Positions 6,738 to 14,922 of a DNA stretch of 36,191 nucleotides are shown here, in pieces; the first letter of the stretch is position 1, and each line of letters begins with the position of its first letter. The notes under the pieces were generated by a model that was not told where the DNA came from, made no database searches, and was given only the letters and a program-made list of their open reading frames with translations. The position numbers and the translations under genes were made by a program. The stretch is from positions 84,713 to 120,903 of the forward strand of contig PLDK01000029.1 of assembly GCA_003135135.1 (NCBI GenBank). Reading direction: 5' to 3'. The stretch comes from Deltaproteobacteria bacterium. Its GTDB lineage: Bacteria; Desulfobacterota; Binatia; Binatales; Binataceae.

Positions 6738-9185
6738 ATGACTGTTCCGCCACTTTCCGAAATCAATCGCAACCTGTTCGACAAGCTGACCGATCATCAC
6801 ATCCGTTTCTCGATGGCCAAGCGGCGGAGCGAGTTGTCGAAGCATGACTGGTATCGCGTGACGGCGATGGTGGTTCGCGACATGCTGGTCGAAAAGATGC
6901 TGGCGACGCGCTTGCGTTTCGATCGCAACAATTCCAAGAAGCTCTATTATCTGTCGCTGGAATTTCTGATCGGCCGCTCGCTGGAAAACAATCTCTACAA
7001 CCTCGGCATCATCGACACCTGCCGCGATTTTCTGGCCGAGAACGGAATCGACCTGCAGATCCTGTTCGATGAGGAGCCCGACGCGGCGCTGGGCAACGGC
7101 GGCCTGGGCCGGCTGGCTGCATGTTTTCTCGATTCGTTGGCGACCCTCGATCTGCCCGGCTATGCGTATGGCATCAACTACGAGTACGGGCTGTTCCGCC
7201 AGGAGATTCGCGACGGTTACCAGGTCGAGCGGCCCGACGCATGGCAGCGCGAAACCTCGCCGTGGCTGGTGGCGCGCCCCGAGCAGTCATGCCGGATTCC
7301 GGTTTACGGGCGAATCGATCATCGCATCGATCGCAACGGCGAATACAATCCGGCCTGGGTGGATCGGCGCGTGTTGGTCGGCGTGCCGTCCGATCTGCCG
7401 ATCGCGGGATACGGCGGACGCACGGTGAACTTTGTCCGCCTGTATTCAGCCGGCGCATCAGATGAATTCGATATGCAGATCTTCAACGCCGGCGATTACA
7501 TGAAGGCCGTCGAGCAGAAGATGCTTTCGGAGACCATCTCGAAAGTGCTGTACCCATCCGATTCGGTGGCTGCGGGCCGCGAGCTCAGGCTACTGCAGGA
7601 ATATTTCTTCGTGGCCTGCGCGGTGCACGATATTGTAGGGGGATTCGTCGCTCGTGGTGAAGATTTCAGTGCCTTCCCGTCGCAAGTGGCTATTCAGCTC
7701 AATGACACTCATCCCGCATTGACTATTGCGGAGTTGATGCGCGTTTTCATCGACGAGTACGATCTCGAGTGGCCGATGGCGTGGGAGATTACGCGCGCCA
7801 CCGTCGCATATACTAATCACACTCTTCTGCCTGAAGCGCTGGAACAATGGCCGGTGAGCCTGCTGGAACGAGTCGTGCCGCGCCATCTGCAGATCATTTA
7901 CGAGATCAACCGGCGCTTTCTGGCGGACGTGGAGTCGGTCTCGCGCGACGATCCGGAGCGCCTCAAGCGCCTGTCGATCGTCCAGGACGGCTACGAAGTC
8001 CAGGTCCGCATGGCGCATCTGGCGATCGTCGGCAGCCATTCGGTGAACGGCGTGTCAAAGTTGCACACGGAACTTGTCAAGACGCGCCTGGTGCCCGATT
8101 TTTATCAACTCTGGCCCGAGCGGTTCAGCAACAAGACCAACGGCGTCACGCAACGGCGATGGCTGTCGATGGCGAATCCGGGTCTGGCAAGCCTGCTCGA
8201 CGCGACGATCGGTGCGGGATGGGCGATCGACCTCGCGCAGTTGAGCGCGGTCGAGAAATTCGCGGACGATGCCGAGTTTCAGCACCGCTTCAGGGCGATC
8301 AAGCGCGCCAACAAGGAGCGCTTGGGCAGAATCGTGAATCGGCTCGCCGAGGTGGACATCGATCCTGCCGCGATGTTCGACATACAGGCCAAACGTATCC
8401 ACGAATACAAACGCCAGCTCCTGATGGCGCTGGGAATCGTGCATCAGTACCTGCGGCTCGTCGATGACGGCGTCGAACCGCCGGTGCCGCGCACCTACCT
8501 GCTCGCGGGCAAGGCGGCGCCCGGCTATTGGGCAGCGAAAATGATCATCAAGTTGATCAACAACCTCGGTCAGGTGATCAACAACGACCCGAAAACACGC
8601 GAATTGATCAAGGTCGCCTTCCTGCCGGATTATCGGGTCTCGCTCGCCGAAAAAATCATTCCGGCGGCCGACGTTTCCGAACAGATTTCCACCGCCGGCC
8701 GCGAAGCATCCGGCACCGGCAACATGAAGTTCGCGATGAATGGTGCGCTGACGGTCGGGACTCTCGATGGCGCCAATATCGAGATTCGCGAAGCCGTCGG
8801 CGCGGAAAATATATTCATTTTTGGCCTGACCTCCGATCAGATCGAGGAACTCACGTTGAAGGGTGGATACCAGCCGCGCGCCTACTACGAGGCTGACCCG
8901 CGACTCAAGCGGGTGCTCGATGAGTTGGCGTCCGATCGCTTCTGTCCCGGCGAGCCGGGGCTGTTCAGGTGGGTTCGCGACGCGCTGGTCAACCGCGATG
9001 ACTATTTCCTGATGGCGGATTTCGGCTCGTATATTGATATCCAGTCAGAGGTATCGACTGAGTATCAACATCCGGAGATCTGGACGCGAAAGGCTATACT
9101 CAATCTAGCGCGGATTGGCGCGTTTTCGAGCGACCGCGCAGTTGCGGAATACGCTCGCGAGATATGGCATCTCGGCCAGTCATGA
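6738..9185 (+). CDS. glgP: Glycogen phosphorylase
   Basis: Glycogen/maltodextrin phosphorylase of 815 residues, the normal bacterial length. It releases glucose-1-phosphate from alpha-1,4-glucan chain ends using phosphate and pyridoxal phosphate. Family blocks are visible in order: KKLYYLSLEFLIGRSLENN near residue 70, ALGNGGLGRLAACFLDS near 115, GYGINYEYGLFRQ-like block near 140, NDTHPALTIAEL near 320, and the PLP-binding segment EASGTGNMKFAMNG with the Schiff-base lysine at 664. The start ATG has only a weak Shine-Dalgarno nearby. A sigma-54 promoter match is at 6657-6672. No glgA, glgB or glgX lies in the window, so the gene is regulated apart from glycogen synthesis. Its product glucose-1-phosphate is also the substrate of GalU, encoded at 32997-33863. 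Confidence 0.96.
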   Translation: MTVPPLSEINRNLFDKLTDHHIRFSMAKRRSELSKHDWYRVTAMVVRDMLVEKMLATRLRFDRNNSKKLYYLSLEFLIGRSLENNLYNLGIIDTCRDFLAENGIDLQILFDEEPDAALGNGGLGRLAACFLDSLATLDLPGYAYGINYEYGLFRQEIRDGYQVERPDAWQRETSPWLVARPEQSCRIPVYGRIDHRIDRNGEYNPAWVDRRVLVGVPSDLPIAGYGGRTVNFVRLYSAGASDEFDMQIFNAGDYMKAVEQKMLSETISKVLYPSDSVAAGRELRLLQEYFFVACAVHDIVGGFVARGEDFSAFPSQVAIQLNDTHPALTIAELMRVFIDEYDLEWPMAWEITRATVAYTNHTLLPEALEQWPVSLLERVVPRHLQIIYEINRRFLADVESVSRDDPERLKRLSIVQDGYEVQVRMAHLAIVGSHSVNGVSKLHTELVKTRLVPDFYQLWPERFSNKTNGVTQRRWLSMANPGLASLLDATIGAGWAIDLAQLSAVEKFADDAEFQHRFRAIKRANKERLGRIVNRLAEVDIDPAAMFDIQAKRIHEYKRQLLMALGIVHQYLRLVDDGVEPPVPRTYLLAGKAAPGYWAAKMIIKLINNLGQVINNDPKTRELIKVAFLPDYRVSLAEKIIPAADVSEQISTAGREASGTGNMKFAMNGALTVGTLDGANIEIREAVGAENIFIFGLTSDQIEELTLKGGYQPRAYYEADPRLKRVLDELASDRFCPGEPGLFRWVRDALVNRDDYFLMADFGSYIDIQSEVSTEYQHPEIWTRKAILNLARIGAFSSDRAVAEYAREIWHLGQS

Positions 9186-9321
9186 CTTAACCGGCGCCGA
9201 ATCGAGCCGCGCGCGAAGCAACCCGTCAGGCGTCTGCAATCAGCCTCAAGCCCAGCATCGCCGCGGCGCCGTTGAGACAATGTGGTCACATCGCGCCATG
9301 GCGAAGGACGATCTCCAGAGT

Positions 9322-9900
9322 CTACTTCCGGATCGGCCGCAGAATTTTTTGCAGCCATTGGCTGCCGATCGGGCCGGTCATCGTCGGCCTTGCGCCACGC
9401 GGCGCCACCGGCTCAGGGGTGGCACGGTGGCCGGTAATCTCGACGATGTGAATGCGGTAGAAGAACGCCGCCAGCGGGCGTTCTGTGTCGTGCAGTATGG
9501 TTTTCGCGTAACCAGGCTCCCACCAGATGGCGTTGCGTTCCAGCAGTTTATTGCGGGCGTATTCGCGAGCGCCGCGCCATTCGGGGATGTTCGGCAGTTC
9601 CTCGTAGCGGCCGAAGACGATCACGCTCATCCACTGCTGCGGACTTACCACCTCGTCTGCTTCGACGCAGACCTTGGGGTTGGCGCGCATCCACTCGATC
9701 TTTTGTCCGACGGTGGAGAAGCTGTAGAGGTATTCATTGTCGTAGGCGAAATAGACCGGCACAACGTATGGCTGAGTCTTATGGGCGCACGCCAGTCTCC
9801 CGAGATGCGCGCGGGCCAGCAGGTCCAGACTCTCCTGCCTGCTCAGTTCCTGGATCAGCACGACTATTACTCTCCGGCGCCGTCCGCTATGAGGCGGCAT
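9322..9900 (-). CDS. Pyridoxamine 5'-phosphate oxidase-fold flavoprotein
   Basis: A 192-residue protein with the split beta-barrel of the PNPOx-like FMN-binding family. Characteristic blocks are LSRQESLDLLARAHLGRLACAH near residue 20, YVVPVYFAYDNEYLYSFS near 45, KIEWMRANPKVCVEADE near 70, and SVIVFGRYEEL near 95. Members bind FMN, F420 or heme and are usually called nitroreductase/PNPOx-related; actual pyridoxamine oxidase activity is unlikely because this is the general stress-type subgroup. The C-terminal 40 residues are Pro/Arg-rich and not part of the fold. The start may lie at a later GTG/TTG near VIVVLIQELS. It is divergent from the P-type ATPase gene and convergent with glgP; 136 nt between the stops (9186-9321) hold nothing recognisable. 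Confidence 0.8.
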   Translation of the reverse strand: MPPHSGRRRRVIVVLIQELSRQESLDLLARAHLGRLACAHKTQPYVVPVYFAYDNEYLYSFSTVGQKIEWMRANPKVCVEADEVVSPQQWMSVIVFGRYEELPNIPEWRGAREYARNKLLERNAIWWEPGYAKTILHDTERPLAAFFYRIHIVEITGHRATPEPVAPRGARPTMTGPIGSQWLQKILRPIRK

Positions 9901-9941
9901 TTATTTGCGCTGCTAGCGAATAAGAATACACATACAATTGG

Positions 9942-9957
9942 TTCACTACTCGTGCCA
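9942..9957 (-). promoter_or_regulatory. Degenerate sigma-54 promoter candidate for the PNPOx gene
   Basis: Read on the minus strand: TGGCACGAGTAGTGAA. The -24 block TGGCACG is perfect, but the -12 block is GTGAA instead of TTGCA and loses the conserved GC. Predicted start near 9931, about 31 nt before the ATG, back-to-back with the better site at 10094. It may be a weak or decayed promoter. Confidence 0.25.
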
Positions 9958-10093
9958 CGGGAGATTGGCAACCTGGCGAAAATTTTCATCAAAAATCGGA
10001 CGCGCAGCGCGTTGCAGACCGTCTGCGTCAGCGTCGAGGCGCTGAAGTGTATCCGACCGCGCCATTTGACTGCCGCTGTGAAGCCAACTTCTT

Positions 10094-10109
10094 TGGCAGG
10101 CGGATTGCA
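10094..10109 (+). promoter_or_regulatory. Sigma-54 promoter for the P-type ATPase
   Basis: TGGCAGGCGGATTGCA matches TGGCACG-N4-TTGCA with a single mismatch and exact GG-N10-GC spacing. Predicted transcript start near 10120, 25 nt before the TTG start codon. Confidence 0.7.
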
Positions 10110-10144
10110 ATAGTAAGAAAGTTCGAAAAGACGATCAGGTTGCA

Positions 10145-12700
10145 TTGAAAGGGGCGATAAAACTGCCAGCCGCGGCCACTGACCAGCTCGGCGGCCTGAG
10201 TCACGACGAGGCGGCGCGGCGCCTGAAGCGGTACGGGCCTAACCGCTTGGTGCGCGCATCGCGCGGCGCTGCAATCCTGGCGTTTATCAGAACCGCCGCC
10301 GACCCGATGGCAGTAATGCTGGCCGCGGCCGGCGCGGTTTACTACGCGCTGGGCGAGCGGATCGACGCGTACGTCCTGTTCGCAGCGATCGTCCCGGTGC
10401 TTGCCGTCGATGTAATCCTCGAGGCGCGATCGCGCACCGCCCTCAAGAAGCTTGCGGGCGTCGTCGCGCCGCGTGCGCGAGTGGTTCGCAGTGGTGTCCA
10501 GACCGAGACTCCGACTGCGGACCTTGTCCCCGGTGATCTGCTGCTCCTGAAAGAGGGAGACATCGTTCACGCCGATGCGGTTGTGCGTTCGAGTTCCAAT
10601 CTCGCGCTCGACGAATCGCAGCTCACTGGCGAAGCGGAACCCGTTTCGAAGCGGCCGTGCGAAACACCCGGAGCCATGCCGGATGCCTCGGAGGACAGCC
10701 GCGTGTATGCGGGTTCGCGCGTGCTCGAAGGCCAGGGGTTTGCCGAGGTAACGGCGACCGGGGAGCGCACCCGCTATGGCGATCTGGCGCGACTGGTCGC
10801 GGAGGTCGGCCCGCGTCCGACACCGCTTGAGCGCAAGACCGGGCGCATGGTGCGCTGGATGGTCGGCGTGGCGATTACCGTTTCGGCGCTGCTGTTTGTC
10901 GTGCGCATGCTCGGCGGTGCGCCGGCGGGCAAGGCGTTTCTGTATGCGGTCAGTCTCGCGATGTCCGCCGTTGGCGAAGAGTTCCTGCTGGTGCTGACGA
11001 TGTTCCTGAGCATCGGAGCGTATCGCCTTAGCCAGCACGGAGTCCTGGTGCGTCGCTTGGCCAGCGTCGAGACGCTCGGCTCAACCACCGTCATCTGCCT
11101 CGACAAGACCGGCACTCTGACGGCCGGCGAGTTCGTGCTCGAGGAGCATCTGCCGCTTGGGCCGGAGATGCCGGAGGATGCGCTGCTCGAGGCGGCCGCG
11201 CTCGCCTGCGAGCCTCAAGCCGCCGACACGATGGAGAGAAAGATTCTCGCCCATTGCACGGAGCACGGGATCAACGTCGATGCGCTTCACTCGCGATGGC
11301 ATCTGGTGCACGACTACGCGTTCGACCCGGTCGGCAAACACATGTCGCACGTCTGGAGCAGCCGCGAAGGCGACGGCGCCGAGGGCGCACAGCGAATCGT
11401 GGCGAAGGGCGCACTGGAGGGGATAATCGAGCATTGCGATCTGACGCAGGCGGATTTCGCTCGCGCCGAGAGTGCCAATGCCGAGATGGCGGGGCGCGGC
11501 ATGCGCGTGCTTGCCGTCGCCGGCCGCGATGCGCGGCCGGGCGGATTCAACGGCGTGCGCGCGTCGGACGAGCGCGGGCTTCGTCTGTTCGGCCTGCTCG
11601 GCTTTCGCGATCCTCTGAGAGCTGCGGTTCCCGACGCGGTGGCACAATGCCAGCGCGCCGGGGTGGAACTCAAGCTGATTACCGGCGACCACGCGCTCAC
11701 CGCGCACGCAATCGCCGACGCCGCCGGAATCGCGCACAGCGACGACGGCATCGTCACCGGCGCGCAACTCGACAGCGTTGACCAGCCGGCCTTCGAAGGG
11801 CTGGTTCGCCGCTGCAGCATCTTCGCGCGCATCCGCCCCGAACAAAAATATGCGATCGTCGAGGCCCTGAGGCGCGCGGGCGAAGTCGTCGCGATGACCG
11901 GCGACGGGATAAACGACGCGCCGGCGCTCCGCCGGGCGGACATTGGCGTGGCGATGGGCCGGCGCGGAACGGAGGTCGCACGCGCGGCTGCGGACATCGT
12001 GCTGCTCGAGGACGATTTCTCCGCGATGGTCGCAACGATTCGCGAAGGCCGCATTCTGCTCGACAACATTCAGCGCGCATTCCTTTATCTGGTCGGCTTC
12101 AAGGTGATGCTGGTATCGCTGACGCTGTTGGCGCCGGTCTTTGGCCTTCCGCTGCTGCTATTGCCGGTGAATTTGGTGTGGCTCGAGATGATCGTACATC
12201 CTGTCTCCGCGCTCGCATTCGAGGGAGAGCCCGCCGTCGATGACGTGATGCGACGGCCGCCGCGTCCTCCCTCATCGCCGATCGTCGAGCAACCCGCCGC
12301 TTACCGTGCGGCATTATCCGGGGCGCTGCTGACGGTGATGGCGCTTGCGCTCTTCGCGCTTCGACTCCGCGACGGCGAGAACTACGCTCGCAGCGTCGCG
12401 ATGGTCGTCGCCGTGGTGGGGAGCCTGTTTCTCGTCTGGGCGGAGTACGCAGGGACCCGTCGATGGTGGCGGGTTCGCGCGCCGGAGCAGCGGCGATTCT
12501 GGCTTGTGATCTTTGCCGTAGCTGCCAGTCTGCCGGCATTCATGCTGACGCCGCCGATTGCCACGCTGCTGATGATCCGCCCGATTGCTCCCGCCGATTG
12601 GGGGATCGCAATATTGGCGGCGACGATCGCCGTCGGTTGGCGCGCGTTCGGTACCCGCAGCGTCAGCCCTTCGGCAAGCCCAGCACGCGCTCACCGATGA
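10145..12700 (+). CDS. P-type cation-transporting ATPase
   Basis: A P-type ATPase of 851 residues in the inner membrane, of the P2/P3-like group without heavy-metal domains. Seen in order: N-terminal cation-ATPase domain, two membrane segments (residues 40-100), actuator loop TGEAEPVSKR near 163, M3-M4 (235-300), phosphorylation site DKTGTLT with Asp320, nucleotide-binding domain, hinge TGDGINDAP with Asp587 and Asp591, then four to six C-terminal membrane segments. The M4 ion-binding motif is unusual: VGEEFL at 276-281 instead of PEGLP or the PEEFP of the nearest relatives, so both helix-breaking prolines are lost. The ion is therefore uncertain. The start is TTG, with AGG 5 nt upstream. A sigma-54 promoter match is at 10094. 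The 3' end overlaps the convergent acyl-CoA dehydrogenase gene by 38 nt. Confidence 0.92.
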   Translation: MKGAIKLPAAATDQLGGLSHDEAARRLKRYGPNRLVRASRGAAILAFIRTAADPMAVMLAAAGAVYYALGERIDAYVLFAAIVPVLAVDVILEARSRTALKKLAGVVAPRARVVRSGVQTETPTADLVPGDLLLLKEGDIVHADAVVRSSSNLALDESQLTGEAEPVSKRPCETPGAMPDASEDSRVYAGSRVLEGQGFAEVTATGERTRYGDLARLVAEVGPRPTPLERKTGRMVRWMVGVAITVSALLFVVRMLGGAPAGKAFLYAVSLAMSAVGEEFLLVLTMFLSIGAYRLSQHGVLVRRLASVETLGSTTVICLDKTGTLTAGEFVLEEHLPLGPEMPEDALLEAAALACEPQAADTMERKILAHCTEHGINVDALHSRWHLVHDYAFDPVGKHMSHVWSSREGDGAEGAQRIVAKGALEGIIEHCDLTQADFARAESANAEMAGRGMRVLAVAGRDARPGGFNGVRASDERGLRLFGLLGFRDPLRAAVPDAVAQCQRAGVELKLITGDHALTAHAIADAAGIAHSDDGIVTGAQLDSVDQPAFEGLVRRCSIFARIRPEQKYAIVEALRRAGEVVAMTGDGINDAPALRRADIGVAMGRRGTEVARAAADIVLLEDDFSAMVATIREGRILLDNIQRAFLYLVGFKVMLVSLTLLAPVFGLPLLLLPVNLVWLEMIVHPVSALAFEGEPAVDDVMRRPPRPPSSPIVEQPAAYRAALSGALLTVMALALFALRLRDGENYARSVAMVVAVVGSLFLVWAEYAGTRRWWRVRAPEQRRFWLVIFAVAASLPAFMLTPPIATLLMIRPIAPADWGIAILAATIAVGWRAFGTRSVSPSASPARAHR

Positions 12701-13895
12701 TGTTGCGCTGGATTTCGCTGGTGCCGCCCGCGATCGTAAACTCCCGGGCGGCGAGTATCCGGCTGGCCCATTTGCCGCCCTCGACAGTTCCACACGATCC
12801 GCTCTCCAGATTCGCATAAGCACCGAGCATCTCGTCCGCGAACATCGCCATGCGCAGGCTGAGTTCCGTCGCGCAGAGTTTTCCGATCGAACTTTCCGCG
12901 CCGGGCACTCGCCCCTTGAGCTGTGCAGTCATCGCGCGATAACGCCCAAGCCGGATACATCGCGCCTCCGCGGCAAATTGCGCGAGCTTCTGGCGGATGT
13001 ACGGGTTGTTCCACGCGGGCACGGCGTCAAAAGCGACGGTCTTCGCCAGCGCGATCAATTCGCCCATCGTGCGTTCCACCGGATGGCGCACTCCGCCCGA
13101 CGCCCGCTGAAACATCAGCGTCGCGATCGACACTTGCCACCCTTCGTTCAGCTTGCCGACCAGGTTCTGCTTCGGCACTCGCACGCCGTCGTAAAAGACC
13201 TCGTTGAATCCCATCTCGCCGGTGATCTGCATGAGCGGCCGGATCGTGATTCCCGGACTGCGCAGGTCAACCAGCAGATACGAAATTCCTCGATGCTTGG
13301 GCGCGGCCGGATCGGTGCGGACCAGCAGCACCTGGTAAGCCGCGCGATGCGCGTTGCTGGTCCATACCTTCTCGCCGGTGACCACGAACGAGTCGCCGTC
13401 GAGCACGGCGCGGGTCTGAAGTCCCGCCAGATCGGAACCTGCGTTGGGTTCCGAGTATCCCTGGCACCAGATTTCTTCGCCCGTGAGCATCGGCGCCAGG
13501 TACCGTTTTTTTTGCTCCTCGGTGCCGAGCAGCATTATCGTCGGGCCGATCCGATCGACCGCAAAATTGTTCGCGCCGTACAGCGGCAGCCCCAGCCGCA
13601 AAGCCTCGTCCTGGTAAATCGATTGCTCGACTACCCCGGCTTCGCTGCCGCCCCAATTCTTCGGCCAGTGAAGCGCGAGGTATCCGGCGTCGTGCAACCG
13701 CCGATGGTACGTGAGGATCTTCTGCCAGAGTTCGTCGTCGCGGCTGTAGAGCAGGCTCTCGATTGTTACGCTTGGCGACTCGACAAGACCGCCAAATAGT
13801 TCCGACGCCGTCGCCTCCATCCATGCGCGCAGCCGGCTGCGGAATTGCTCCTGCTCTGGTGTGTAGTCGAAGTCCACCGAACTAGACGTTTGCAA
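12663..13895 (-). CDS. Acyl-CoA dehydrogenase (FadE-like)
   Basis: A full-length acyl-CoA dehydrogenase of 410 residues. It inserts a trans-2 double bond into acyl-CoA with FAD and passes electrons to ETF. Visible: N-terminal helical domain (YTPEQEQFRSRLRAWM near 12), central FAD-binding segment WCQGYSEPNAGSDLAGLQT near 135 and VTGEKVWTSNAHRA near 165, and C-terminal domain with GGTSEIQRNIIGERVLGLPKG at the end. This resembles the actinobacterial/environmental FadE families acting on branched, steroid or aromatic-chain acyl-CoAs rather than short-chain types. The listed start is TTG; GTG 13877 (VDFDYTPEQ) is an alternative. A perfect 7-bp hairpin covers the ribosome-binding region. The hemerythrin-like gene lies 26 nt upstream in the same direction. 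Confidence 0.92.
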   Translation of the reverse strand: MQTSSSVDFDYTPEQEQFRSRLRAWMEATASELFGGLVESPSVTIESLLYSRDDELWQKILTYHRRLHDAGYLALHWPKNWGGSEAGVVEQSIYQDEALRLGLPLYGANNFAVDRIGPTIMLLGTEEQKKRYLAPMLTGEEIWCQGYSEPNAGSDLAGLQTRAVLDGDSFVVTGEKVWTSNAHRAAYQVLLVRTDPAAPKHRGISYLLVDLRSPGITIRPLMQITGEMGFNEVFYDGVRVPKQNLVGKLNEGWQVSIATLMFQRASGGVRHPVERTMGELIALAKTVAFDAVPAWNNPYIRQKLAQFAAEARCIRLGRYRAMTAQLKGRVPGAESSIGKLCATELSLRMAMFADEMLGAYANLESGSCGTVEGGKWASRILAAREFTIAGGTSEIQRNIIGERVLGLPKG

Positions 13896-13912
13896 GCCGC
13901 CTGCTGGCGGCT
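13895..13912 (-). promoter_or_regulatory. Hairpin over the translation start of the acyl-CoA dehydrogenase
   Basis: AGCCGCC (13895-13901) and GGCGGCT (13906-13912) form a perfect 7-bp GC-rich stem with a 4-nt loop, exactly between the hemerythrin-like gene and the TTG start of the dehydrogenase. It could mask ribosome binding or protect the mRNA. If GTG 13877 is the true start it would lie just upstream of it. Confidence 0.35.
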
Positions 13913-13921
13913 GGTCCTGCG

Positions 13922-14416
13922 CTACGCGAACATCATCCTTCTCAGCGCCGGCAGCAGCCGCATTTCCTCGCTATCGATCAAATCGTCGAGCTTCACCGCG
14001 AGCACACACAGAGCTTTGCCGGCCACGGCGACAACTTTGTCTGCGTCTTTCTCGAACGACACTCCGTTCAGCTTGGCTATCAGCGAGCGCATTTCGAGGT
14101 GGCTCTGCTTGATTCGCTCGATCACCTCGGGAGCAAGGCCGCCCGCAATTTCCGCCCACGGCAGCACTGTTTCATCTTGGCTCAACAGATGCTGATTGAG
14201 TCGCGGCTTCAGAGTTTCCCAACAGCGCTGCGCCTGCGCACGCATCTCGCGATCCGACGGCTTGAAGCCCAAAATGGCGCCCGCCACCGCCGCGTCCAGC
14301 AACCGCATCCCCAGCCGGAATTGTTCACGGTCCAGTTCTTCCGTCAGTTTTCTGATCTTGCCCGTGCCGGGGGCCTTTTCGGCCCCGATCGCTAATGGCT
14401 TCTTGGCGGTAGTCAT
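13922..14416 (-). CDS. Hemerythrin-like HHE domain protein
   Basis: An all-helical protein of 164 residues that looks like a hemerythrin HHE cation-binding domain. Candidate metal ligands appear in helix pairs: LNQHLLSQDETVLPWAE near residue 75, IKQSHLEMRSLIA near 100, and LDDLIDSEEMRLLPAL near the C-terminus. The last pair carries Asp where many family members have His (HxxxE), so the di-iron site may be altered or mononuclear. Such proteins bind O2 or NO or act in iron and redox sensing. ATG 14416 was preferred because AGGA lies at good spacing; upstream GTG 14431 and ATG 14422 are alternatives. It probably forms a two-gene operon with the acyl-CoA dehydrogenase. Assignment rests on motif pattern only. 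Confidence 0.55.
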   Translation of the reverse strand: MTTAKKPLAIGAEKAPGTGKIRKLTEELDREQFRLGMRLLDAAVAGAILGFKPSDREMRAQAQRCWETLKPRLNQHLLSQDETVLPWAEIAGGLAPEVIERIKQSHLEMRSLIAKLNGVSFEKDADKVVAVAGKALCVLAVKLDDLIDSEEMRLLPALRRMMFA

Positions 14417-14667
14417 ATTCATCGTCCTCACAATTGCACGCCGACTCTAGCAGGATGTTGAAAAATTTGGGATCAATCGTCGTTTTCGATTTCAAGCTCT
14501 TCAACACCCGCAGCCGCTTTTTGTGCCGTGCGATCCCCGTGATGCAACGCCTGACATCCAGCTGAATTCGAGCATCCATCCCTGCCTGCCGCTGTATCCT
14601 TCGAACACACAGCTTGTTTCCCTTGGCAACACTATCGATTGCGCCGACGGATGTAGCGCATCTTTAA

Positions 14668-14743
14668 CTTAATACTAAGATGCATGGGTTACCCCTGCCC
14701 CCCCCCTGCTCTTAAGTATTGGGTGCAGGGGTCATCCCTGCAC
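14668..14743 (+). repeat. Two tandem copies (B, C) of the palindrome-related repeat
   Basis: Copy B (14668-14699) and copy C (14711-14743) match copy A at 15-45 in the same orientation, with the shared pattern CTTAA(g)TAyTrrGTGCAkGGGtyA-CCC. Copy C contains a perfect 8-bp hairpin, GTGCAGGG at 14723-14730 with CCCTGCAC at 14736-14743. ACCCCTGC at 14691 is also complementary to GCAGGGGT at 14725, so B and C can fold together across the C-rich spacer. They lie in the 506-nt non-coding region 14417-14922, ahead of the electron-transport operon. Nothing else but the promoter at 14865 is recognisable there. Confidence 0.55.
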
Positions 14744-14864
14744 ATAAGAACGTCTGATAACCGATCGCACCGATACTTGCGGCCACGCAATCGTTATGGC
14801 AGAAGTTCCCGGAGATATCGTCCGACGCTCCGTGATGCTCAGCGCGGGGGACGGCCGATCTTCT

Positions 14865-14880
14865 GGGCACAAATGTTGCT
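14865..14880 (+). promoter_or_regulatory. Sigma-54 promoter of the porin/cytochrome bc operon
   Basis: GGGCACAAATGTTGCT keeps the GG-N10-GC spacing, GGCAC at -24 and a perfect TTGCT at -12; it differs from consensus only at the first T and the seventh base. Predicted start near 14891, 32 nt before the porin ATG, whose Shine-Dalgarno GGGGGAA is at 14914. All genes to at least 22288 follow with short gaps, so this site may drive the whole electron-transport operon. Confidence 0.65.
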
Positions 14881-14922
14881 CCGCGACGGTTGTCGAACGT
14901 TTCGACGTTGATTGGGGGAATT

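Noticed and set aside
14325-14579. Minus-strand frame of 84 codons with a Lys-rich segment upstream of the hemerythrin-like gene.
   Set aside because: It overlaps the start of that gene in another frame, and I see no ribosome-binding site or conserved pattern.
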